Assembly: GCA_900549755.1 (NCBI GenBank) | Contig: URPQ01000072.1 | Coordinates: forward strand, 1 to 8,648 | Length of the DNA stretch: 8,648 bases | Direction of reading: 5' to 3' | DNA from: an uncultured Oscillospiraceae bacterium | Lineage (GTDB): Bacteria > Bacillota > Clostridia > Oscillospirales > Acutalibacteraceae | Part shown: positions 1 to 6,122 of the stretch, one piece after another | Layout of the letters: the number at the start of each line of letters is the position of its first letter | How positions within the stretch are numbered: position 1 is the stretch's first letter | Notes under the pieces: generated by a model | Told to the model about the DNA's origin: nothing | The model's input: the letters and a program-made list of their open reading frames with translations, nothing else | Database searches by the model: none | Made by a program: the position numbers and the translations under genes

Positions 1-1
1 C

Positions 2-355
2 GAAAGGGCAAGGCTGTGCGGCGTGACCGCGCGTGAAATTGAAAGCGACCGTGTGAAATACGCCCGCGATTTTGCAGAAAAATACGGCTGTATTTTGGTT
101 TTAAAGGGTGCAAATACCGTTGTTGCCGCACCTGACGGCGAAATAACCTTTAACACCACGGGCAACCCCGGCATGTCAACAGGCGGCAGCGGCGACGTGC
201 TTGCAGGAATTACCGTTTCCCTGCTGGCACAAGGGCTTGAACCGCTCGCAGCTTCAAAGGCGGCGGTTTATCTTCACGGTGAGGCGGGCGATAAAGCGGC
301 AAAAAAGCGCGGCGAGCGCGCAATGCTGCCCACGGATTTAACAGAGGAGCTGTAA
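2..355 (+). CDS. nnrD: ADP-dependent NAD(P)H-hydrate dehydratase, C-terminal part (5' truncated by window edge)
   Basis: This is the C-terminal portion of the NAD(P)HX repair dehydratase, which uses ADP or ATP to convert the S-hydrate of NAD(P)H back to NAD(P)H in the cytosol. The visible 117 codons contain the family's signature: a VLKGANTVVA strand, then TGNPGMSTGGSGDVLAGI, the glycine-rich nucleotide-binding motif whose GSGD aspartate is catalytic in the ribokinase-like fold, then a YLHGEAGD helix and the typical terminal ATDL/TDLTEEL-like end. The frame is open from the first complete codon at position 2, so the GTG at 23 is not the start; the gene begins outside the window. The full gene may be a stand-alone nnrD or a fusion with the NnrE epimerase, which cannot be told here. 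The lipoprotein gene follows 16 nt downstream on the same strand, suggesting co-transcription. Confidence 0.92.
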   Translation, partial: ERARLCGVTAREIESDRVKYARDFAEKYGCILVLKGANTVVAAPDGEITFNTTGNPGMSTGGSGDVLAGITVSLLAQGLEPLAASKAAVYLHGEAGDKAAKKRGERAMLPTDLTEEL

Positions 356-371
356 AGAAAGGGCGCTCGGC

Positions 372-875
372 TTGAAAAAAACATCTCTGTTATTATTTAT
401 TTTTATATTTTCCCTGTTTCTTTCGGGGTGTCGGCAGAAATGCAGCGTCACCCCTTTAGTGCGGGGAATTTCTTTTTCCTGCACGGTTATATATTATAAT
501 GAATGTTACGAGGGCGAGGTATCGGTTGCCGAAAACGGCGATACAGATATTAAAATAACCTCACCCGAGGGGCTTTCGGGGCTTATTCTGCACTTTAAGG
601 GCGACGACGCCACCGCTGAATATTCGGGGTTTAATTATAAATACAATATTTCCGAAATGCCTGAGGGTATGGCTTTTACATATCTTTACGAAATGCTGCG
701 AGCCGCCGAAAAGGGCGAAGTAAGCCTTGAGGACGACAAATACTTTACCGAAAGCAAAAAAGGCAGCCGCATATGCCGCCTGTACTTAGGCGCCACCGGA
801 CTGCCGATTTCGGCGGAGGACGCATCAAACGGATTCTCAGCCGAGTTTAAAAATGTTACAGTTATGGGAAAATAG
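372..875 (+). CDS. Small secreted lipoprotein, function unknown
   Basis: This 167-aa protein begins with a classic lipoprotein signal: two lysines, a hydrophobic core of Leu/Ile/Phe (residues 5-17), and the lipobox L-S-G-C with the lipidated cysteine at residue 20. It should be anchored on the outer face of the cytoplasmic membrane. The start is TTG at 372, chosen because the signal peptide begins there and a GAAAGGG ribosome site lies at about 357-363. The mature part alternates short beta-like segments (EGEVSVAENGDTDIKITSP, then a LILHF strand) before an acidic helix near residues 105-120. This recalls the LolA-like fold of lipoproteins such as YdcC/GerS that often sit near nnrD and alr in Bacillota; that is inference from position and general pattern. 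No alr follows here. The TAG stop directly abuts the stop of a minus-strand frame at 876. Confidence 0.8.
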   Translation: MKKTSLLLFIFIFSLFLSGCRQKCSVTPLVRGISFSCTVIYYNECYEGEVSVAENGDTDIKITSPEGLSGLILHFKGDDATAEYSGFNYKYNISEMPEGMAFTYLYEMLRAAEKGEVSLEDDKYFTESKKGSRICRLYLGATGLPISAEDASNGFSAEFKNVTVMGK

Positions 876-1197
876 TCAGCTTATCCAATCAGCAATATCA
901 CTGTCTGACGCGTAGGAGGAAAACCTCTTGCCGTCCTTCCGGTCGCCGTTTTGGGCGCAATAACAGCAGCCGAGACACGGCGCAACCCTTTTCTCCGCTA
1001 CCCTTATCTTTTCAACCCCGCTGCCGCGGTCAAGCGCTTTGTAGCCGCCGTTCATGGGCAGTACTAAATCGGCTTTTTTTCCCGCGTCTGCTTCAGTTAC
1101 ACCAAACTCGCCCGTGTGCAGTACAATCCCCTCGCTTATATAGTCGCTTGTGTTATCGTCCTCGTCCGAGAAATACTGCTCGCAAATATGATTGAAT
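876..1197 (-). pseudogene. Unrecognised Cys-rich protein fragment, C-terminal part only
   Basis: A minus-strand frame is open from 1229 down to a TGA at 878-876, but it has no usable start: the only ATG (1055-1053) is internal and lacks a ribosome site. The codons look coding-like (mixed third positions, many Asp/Glu/Gly/Lys), and the stop touches the convergent lipoprotein stop without a gap, which argues for a real gene end. Recognisable stretches are an acidic N-terminal segment (EQYFSDEDDN), GIVLHTGEFGVTEADAGKKA, and near the end APCLGCCYC, a C-x2-C-C-x-C cluster that could bind metal or an Fe-S centre. The spacing vaguely recalls the PCxGCxxC of iron-sulfur flavoproteins, but the chain ends about 25 residues later, so I do not assign that family. 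The 5' part is lost at about 1193-1200, where a LysR fragment begins on the other strand. Confidence 0.5.
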
Positions 1198-1492
1198 AGT
1201 AAGCCGCGGCGATTCGGGTGTGAACGACTTTATCCGCAACGATTTAGAGAAAAACCACCCGCAGATTCATATTGAGGACACGTCGCAATTTTATGATTTG
1301 TCGGTTTTCAACCGCTGTGCCGATTCGGGTAATGTGCTGCTTACTATTGAGTGTTGGCGCGATGTTCACCCGGGGCTGGTTTCCATTCCCGTTAATTGGG
1401 ATTACAGTATTCCCTACGGTCTGCTGTATAGCATAAACCCAGATAAGGACGTTATAAAATCAGTTGAAAAAGCAAAAAAATTGCAAAATTAA
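1196..1492 (+). pseudogene. LysR-family transcriptional regulator remnant (C-terminal effector domain only)
   Basis: About 98 codons remain of a LysR-type regulator. The protein reads VSRGDSGVNDFIRNDLEKN, then HPQIHIEDT, FYDLSVFNRCADSGNVLLT, ECWRDVHPGLVSIPVNWDY and SIPYGLLYSINP, a pattern I recognise as the end of the periplasmic-binding-protein-like effector domain of a Clostridia LysR subgroup. Family members are about 290-300 aa, so the DNA-binding helix-turn-helix and about two thirds of the chain are absent. The homology starts just after an in-frame TGA at 1193-1195, and the upstream DNA codes for nothing LysR-like in any plus frame. A GTG at 1220 could serve formally as a start but has no ribosome site and would give only part of a domain. 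It ends 10 nt from the convergent stop of the oxidoreductase gene. Its target genes are unknown. Confidence 0.78.
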
Positions 1493-1502
1493 AGTCAGTT
1501 TT

Positions 1503-2675
1503 TCACCAATTGACCTGCCAGCGTCCGCCACAGCTTTTATCGGTTGATTTTTTTACAGTGTTTTCTTTGATTTCGGAGCTTTTCTGTTTTTCTTTGAGTA
1601 ATCGGTCAAATTCGGCGGTATCAAACGGCAGGGGCACCCTTTTATTGCCCGTCCATTCGGATAAATACGCCGCGTTGGATATTGTAAGCTCGTTTATTCC
1701 GTCGTATCCCGGCGATAAAAGCTCTTCGCCGTAAAGTATAGCGCCCGCAAAATTTTTAAGTATGCCCGCATGCGCTTCTTCCCTTTCGGCGGTAAACTCA
1801 CTGTATTCCGTTTCGGGAGTTACAAAGCCTTCGACTGAATTTTTGCAAATATCGCGCTCGTCCTCTTTTAATTTCCACAGCTTTAAAAGCCCGTTTTCAA
1901 GCACAATTTTGCCGCGCGTGCTGGTTATCTCAAGCCTGTTTGTTCCGGGACAGTCGCCTGTTGAGGTAATAAATACGCCAGTTGCGCCGTTTTCATACTC
2001 GGTATATATTGTTGCCTCGTCCTCAACCTCTATATTATGGAACTTACCCACATTGCAAAATGCGGTAACGGCAGAGGGTTTTCCGCAAATCCACTGCCAA
2101 ATATCAAGGTTATGCGGTGCCTGATTTAAAAGCACACCGCCGCCTTTGCCGCGCCATGTAGCGCGCCAAGAGCCCGAATCGTAATAGCTTTGGGTTCTGT
2201 ACCAGTTTGTTATTATCCATACCGAACGCTTTAATTCACCCAATTCTCCGCTGTTTACAATTCTGCGCGCCTCGCGAAAAAGTCCGTTTGTACGCTGATT
2301 GAACATTATGGCAAACACCTTGCCGCTTTTCCTTGCCGCCGCGCATAGCTTTTCGGCTGCCGAAACGGTAATATCCATCGGTTTTTCCACAAGGACATGC
2401 TTGCCGTATTCAAAGGCTTCGATTGCAATTTTCGCGTGCAGCGGGTGCGGCACGGCTATTATTACCGCATCGGTATCGGAGCTTTTCAAAAGCTCGGTAT
2501 AATCGCCGAAAGCGGCAATATCGGGGTATTCCGCTTTTGCCGCTTTTAGTCTTTCGGGGTTTATATCTCAAACGGCGGTAACCGTCATATCCGGAATATT
2601 ACCGCCCGTAATCATACGCAAATGAGCAGAGCCCATATTCCCGATTCCGATAATTCCCACCTTTACCCCGTTCAT
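1503..2675 (-). pseudogene. Gfo/Idh/MocA-family NAD(P)-dependent sugar oxidoreductase, interrupted by an in-frame TGA
   Basis: The whole reading frame is 391 codons with one internal stop, TGA at codon 36 (2570-2568). Start is ATG at 2675 with AGGAG at 2690-2686. Before the stop lies the Rossmann motif GIIGIGNMG (residues 7-15) and the second strand MTVTAV; after it the frame continues unchanged with DINPERL, VIIAVPHPLHAKI, the catalytic VEKP motif (Lys about residue 98), and GGGVLLNQAPHNLDIWQW with the likely catalytic His about 188. Family members often have Cys, Ala or Ser where the TGA stands, and TGC, TGT or TCA are each one base away. The rest shows no other lesion, so the event is recent or a sequence error. 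It would oxidise a sugar or polyol hydroxyl with NAD(P). It is the last gene of the operon, 16 nt after its paralog. A lysine-rich tail follows the catalytic domain. Confidence 0.85.
2509..2546 (-). repeat. 10-bp inverted repeat just downstream of the in-frame TGA
   Basis: The arms AAAGCGGCAA and TTGCCGCTTT are perfectly complementary around an 18-nt loop. On the coding (minus) strand the hairpin starts 21 nt after the TGA at 2570-2568. It lies inside coding sequence rich in Ala and Lys codons, which easily creates such pairing. A role as a recoding element is possible but unproven; the apical loop sits farther from the UGA than in usual bacterial SECIS elements. Confidence 0.4.
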
Positions 2676-2691
2676 AACATACCTGCTCCTT

Positions 2692-3399
2692 TTATTTACT
2701 TCCCGCGTAAGAGCTGCTTGTGTCCGCAACCACCTCTTTAACGTTTGTTTTGCGCTTTGAGGTTGCAACGCGTTTCATAAGTTCGTTATAGTACAAATCC
2801 TCGTCAAACGGAAGAGTTATTTCCTTTCCGAGCCAAGAGGATAGGTGCATTGCGTTTGAAAGGGTAAGCCCGTTTATGCCCTCTTCTCCGCCCGCCACAA
2901 GCGGTTCGCCGCGAAGTATTGCGCCGCCCCACGCGTTTATAACGCCCTTGTGCTGGGGATTTTCCCCGTCAAGCTGAGGGTTAACCTCGTGCGCGCCTAC
3001 CATTCCGAACGGATTGGTATTTGTTTTTGAAAACTCCTGCTCTGTCATATCGTATTCAAGCACGGTAAGACGGTCACCCTCTGCCACCATTTTAGCCTTG
3101 TCAAGCTGAATTTCAAAGCGGTTTGTACCGTGCGCATCGCCTGTTGAGGTAATAAATACGCCCGTCGCGCCGTTTTCGTGCTCAACATAGGTGGTAACGT
3201 CGTCCTCAACCTCTATATTATGCCACATTCCGTAATGCAGATGCGCCTCCACCTTTTTCGGCATACCGCATATCCACTGCCATAAATCAAGCTGATGGGG
3301 GCACTGGTTTAAAAGCACTCCTCCGCCAACAATGTTCTTTGCGTGGGAAGAACCCATGTTGCCTACACCTATAATTCCCAGTTTGATTTTTTCACTCAT
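2692..3399 (-). pseudogene. Gfo/Idh/MocA-family oxidoreductase paralog with an in-frame deletion of about 153 codons
   Basis: The 235-aa product starts like a normal family member, with KLGIIGVGNMGSSHAKNIV as the first Rossmann strand, but at residues 25-27 it jumps straight to GGGVLLNQCPHQLDLWQW, which in the neighbouring paralog lies at about residue 178. Nearly all of the NAD-binding domain, including the catalytic EKP motif, is missing, so it should not bind cofactor. The remaining C-terminal domain is clean and resembles the paralog closely (the IEVEDDVTTYVEHENGATGV segment and the STGDAHGTNR segment). The junction lies at about 3319-3327 in a GGCGGAGG stretch, and the paralog has GGCGG at both equivalent points, so microhomology-mediated deletion is plausible. 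ATG at 3399 is preceded by AGGGAG at 3412-3407. The gene is 12 nt after the TIM-barrel gene in the same operon. Confidence 0.85.
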
Positions 3400-3411
3400 G
3401 ACCGTTCTCCC

Positions 3412-4248
3412 TTATATCAAAATTTCGCGCAGGGCGCTTACCGCCGCCGAGAACGCCTCTTCGGCGGTAGCATATTTGTAAACCTCGCCCACAACGCTTG
3501 TATCTCCCTCTTTTTCAAGACCTTTAAGACCGTCAAATACCGTAAGGTGCGGTTCTACCGTCACACTGTTGCCGCCGATTTTTTTAAATTCATCTAATAC
3601 AAATTTAACATTGCCTATCCCTTTGCCCGCAGGAACTGCGCTGCCGTCCGCAAGCGCGTCCTTAATATGCAGATATTTAACATAACCTTTAAGCAATTCC
3701 CACGCTTGCAGCGTATCCACTCCGCACTGAACGTAATTCGCGGGGTCAAATATCGCTTTCATTTCAGGGAGTGCCTTATGAATTTCAAGGCAGCGCTCGG
3801 GTATATCGCCGTAAATTCCCTTTTCGTTTTCGTGGCAAAGGGTTATGCTGCTGCCCTTTGCAATTTCGCAAAAAGTGCCTAAACGCTCTATTACCTTATC
3901 CTTATAGCTATCGCGGTTTTCAGACGGTGTAAAGAAAGAAAACAACCTTATATTTTCAGCGCCTAAAATATCGGCTAATTCAAGCGTGCGCTTGAATTTT
4001 TCGGTGTGAAGTGCAAAATCGTCCTTTTCTATATCAATTTTGCCTATCGGCGAGCCGATCGTCCACACACGAAGGCAGGCATTGTCGAGCTTTTTCCGCA
4101 CTTCTTTTGCCTTGCTGTCGGATATTTCGGCAATATTCACGCCGTCAACGTTTCTTATTTCAAGCCCGTCAAGCCTGTTTTCCTTCATCGCCTTTATCTG
4201 TTCGTCTATAATCGGACTTGCCTCGTCTGCAAATGCATAAATTTTCAT
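3412..4248 (-). CDS. Sugar phosphate isomerase/epimerase (AP-endonuclease-2/xylose-isomerase-like TIM barrel)
   Basis: This 278-aa protein is a cytosolic TIM-barrel enzyme of the IolE/xylose-isomerase-like group, in which a divalent metal helps isomerise, epimerise or dehydrate a keto or aldo sugar. Strand-end residues fit the family metal site: Glu near 140 in TLCHENEKG, Asp 168 in IFDPANYVQ, His 194 in YLHIKDA and Glu 232 in TVEPHL. The PAGKGIGN segment (about 206-213) matches the glycine-rich loop seen in this group. Length is typical and no lesion is visible. The start is ATG at 4248, only 3 nt after the stop of the SDR gene, with a GGGGG stretch in the SDR tail as the likely ribosome site. 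Its exact substrate cannot be read from sequence; operon position suggests a uronate or a keto-sugar made by the adjacent Gfo/Idh/MocA proteins. Confidence 0.85.
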   Translation of the reverse strand: MKIYAFADEASPIIDEQIKAMKENRLDGLEIRNVDGVNIAEISDSKAKEVRKKLDNACLRVWTIGSPIGKIDIEKDDFALHTEKFKRTLELADILGAENIRLFSFFTPSENRDSYKDKVIERLGTFCEIAKGSSITLCHENEKGIYGDIPERCLEIHKALPEMKAIFDPANYVQCGVDTLQAWELLKGYVKYLHIKDALADGSAVPAGKGIGNVKFVLDEFKKIGGNSVTVEPHLTVFDGLKGLEKEGDTSVVGEVYKYATAEEAFSAAVSALREILI

Positions 4249-4251
4249 TTC

Positions 4252-5076
4252 TTATACCCCCGAATAAGCCGAGAAACCGCCGTCTATCGGTATAGTTACT
4301 CCCGTTACAAAGCCCGCCTTGCTTTCGTCAAGCAGCCATTCAACCGCTCCCAAAAGCTCCTCTGCCTCGCCGAATCTGCCCATAGGCGTTGAACGCAGTA
4401 TTTTGTCGGTTCTCGGCGTTGCGGTGCCGTCCTCGTTAAATAACAGCGCGCGGTTTTGGTTTGTAACAAAAAATCCCGGAGCTATGGCGTTTACGCGTAT
4501 ATTCTCCTTTGCAAAATGCACCGCAAGCCATTCCGTAAAGTTTGTAACCGCCGCCTTTGCCGCCGAATACGCCGGTATTTTGGTAAGCGGGCGGTATGCG
4601 TTCATTGAGGAAATATTAAGCACCGAGCAGCCCTTTCTGCCTATCATATCCGCCATAAATACCTGGCTCGGCAAAAGCACGCCCTTAATATTAAGGTCAA
4701 ACACAAAGTCAAAGCCTTTTTCGTCAATGTTGAAGAATGTTAAGAAATCGCTTGCCTGCTCATCGCCCTTTTCGTATTCCTCGTGCGCCGTGGTGCATTT
4801 CGGATTATTTCCGCCCGCGCCGTTTATAAGTATATCGCATTTCCCGAGGTCTTTGAGCACCTTGCCGCGTACTTCATCTATATTTGCCTTATCAAGCACG
4901 TTGCACTTATAGGCTTTGGCTACTCCGCCCGCCGCGGTAATTTTGTCGGCTACCCTTTTTGCCGCCTCTTCGTTTAAATCAAGCAGCGCCACCTTATTGC
5001 CCTTTCCTGCCAAAAACTCGGCAAAGCCCGAGCATAACACGCCGCCCGCGCCTGTTATTACAATTACCTTTTCCAT
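4252..5076 (-). CDS. uxuB: SDR-family D-fructuronate reductase / D-mannonate oxidoreductase
   Basis: This 274-aa classical short-chain dehydrogenase is the YjmF-type enzyme that in Bacillota replaces the long-chain UxuB: it reduces D-fructuronate to D-mannonate in the cytosol. The nucleotide motif TGAGGVLCSG is at 8-17, Asp 33 at the end of strand two favours NADH over NADPH, NGAGGNNPK is at 85-93, and the catalytic set is Ser 157, Tyr 170 and Lys 174 (AYSAAK). The insertion at about 94-120 (TTAHEEYEKGDEQASDF) and the C-terminal IPIDGGFSAYSGV end are typical of this subgroup. Its ATG at 5076 shares one base with the TAA that would end the full uxuA frame, with AGGAG 9 nt upstream, so translation was probably coupled to uxuA. 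The gene is intact. A role in a related SDR reaction (for example tagaturonate reduction) cannot be excluded. Confidence 0.88.
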   Translation of the reverse strand: MEKVIVITGAGGVLCSGFAEFLAGKGNKVALLDLNEEAAKRVADKITAAGGVAKAYKCNVLDKANIDEVRGKVLKDLGKCDILINGAGGNNPKCTTAHEEYEKGDEQASDFLTFFNIDEKGFDFVFDLNIKGVLLPSQVFMADMIGRKGCSVLNISSMNAYRPLTKIPAYSAAKAAVTNFTEWLAVHFAKENIRVNAIAPGFFVTNQNRALLFNEDGTATPRTDKILRSTPMGRFGEAEELLGAVEWLLDESKAGFVTGVTIPIDGGFSAYSGV

Positions 5077-6122
5077 TATTTTTTCTCCTTTTCTGCGGCC
5101 TCAAAAAGTCCGTTTATATATGCAGCGCCGAGCGCCCTGTCAAAAAGCCCGTAGCCCGGTTTTCCGCTCTCTCCCCATATCATTCTGCCGTGGTCGGGGC
5201 GAACGTATCCGTCAAAGCCCGTATCTACCAGCGCCTTTACTGTTTCGTACATATCAAGACTGCCGTCTTTCGATAAATGCCCGCGTTCTTCAAAGTTGCC
5301 GTCCTCTAACAGCTTTACCTAGCGGATATGCATAAATGCAATCCTGCCCATTTTGCTGTATTTGCGAACCATTTTCGGAATATCGTTAAACGCTGCACAG
5401 CCGAGACTGCCCGTACAGAAGCAAAGGCTGTTTGCGGGACTGTCAACTATTTTTAACATTCGGTCAATATTCCGCTCGTTTGTTATAATTCTCGGAATAC
5501 CAAAGATAGGGTACGGCGGATCGTCAGGGTGTATCGCCATGGTAACTCCGCAGTCTTCCGCCACGGGAATAATCTTTTTAAGGAATTTTTCAAGGTTGTG
5601 CCACAGCCCCTCCTCGCCTAAAGCGGAGTAGGCTTTTATTAAATCGCGCACCTCTGCCTGAGTGTAGCTTGCGTCCCAGCCGGGCAGGTGTATATCGTCT
5701 TTAAGCGGGTCAAGGCTTTTAAGCTGATCCATATACATGACAAGGCTTGTTGAGCCGTCTGCCGCCTCTTTGTCAAGCTGAGTTCTTGTCCAGTCGAATA
5801 CCGGCATAAAATTATATGTAATGCATTTTACGCCGTATTTCGCGCAGCGGCGAATGTTCTCGCAGTAAACCTCGGTATATTCGTCCGCCTTTTCGGTGCC
5901 GAGCTTTATTTCCTCAGGCACCGGCACTGACTCTACAATATCGAATATAAGCCCGTTTTCCTCTGCCTGCTCCTTTAATTTTTTAAGGCTCTCTTCGGGC
6001 CAAACCTTGCCCGGTTTTACATCGTAAACCGCGGTTACTACCGAGCGCATATTCGGTATCTGCCTTATATATTTAAGCGGTATCGGGTCGGTTTCCCCGT
6101 ACCACCTGAAGGACATTTTCAT
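5076..6122 (-). pseudogene. uxuA: Mannonate dehydratase, interrupted by an in-frame TAG
   Basis: UxuA dehydrates D-mannonate to 2-keto-3-deoxy-D-gluconate using Mn2+ or Fe2+. The full frame is 348 codons plus TAA and begins MKMSFRWYGETDPIPLKYIR, an unmistakable UxuA start. Metal ligands known for the family (His, Cys, His, Asp near 198, 237, 264 and 310) are matched by His 198 in AIHPDD, Cys 236 in CFCTGSL, His 265 in FMHIR and Asp 310 in VRPDHGR. TAG at codon 268 (5321-5319) stops translation two residues after His 265, removing the Asp ligand and the last 80 residues; the remaining frame is still clean to the end (GSLDMYETVKALVDTGFDGY, then VRPDHGRMIWGE). A CAG-to-TAG or AAG-to-TAG change would explain it. 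ATG at 6122 overlaps the uxaC stop by 4 nt. No internal start follows the TAG in a useful place, so the product should be inactive if the base is real. Confidence 0.87.

Noticed and set aside
1220..1492. Stand-alone 90-aa plus-strand gene from GTG at 1220
   Set aside because: LysR homology continues upstream of the GTG to 1196 and there is no ribosome site, so this is a remnant and not a small gene.
1510..2502. Plus-strand ORFs of 67-120 codons opposite the distal oxidoreductase
   Set aside because: They are antisense shadows; their products have no recognisable motifs, while the minus frame shows clear Gfo/Idh/MocA motifs.
2676..2768. Upstream extension of the distal oxidoreductase to 2768
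   Set aside because: The extra 31 residues overlap the end of the paralog gene and are basic and unlike the family start; ATG at 2675 with AGGAG fits the Rossmann N-terminus.
4319..5335. Long plus-strand ORFs (up to 197 codons) opposite the SDR and uxuA genes
   Set aside because: Low-complexity Ser/Pro/Phe-rich products typical of antisense frames; no ribosome site and the minus strand encodes known enzymes.
1503..6122. Genetic code reassignment of TGA or TAG
   Set aside because: TGA ends uxaC and the distal oxidoreductase at natural positions and TAG ends the lipoprotein gene, so both act as stops here. Two different in-frame stops in two genes fit mutation or error better than recoding.
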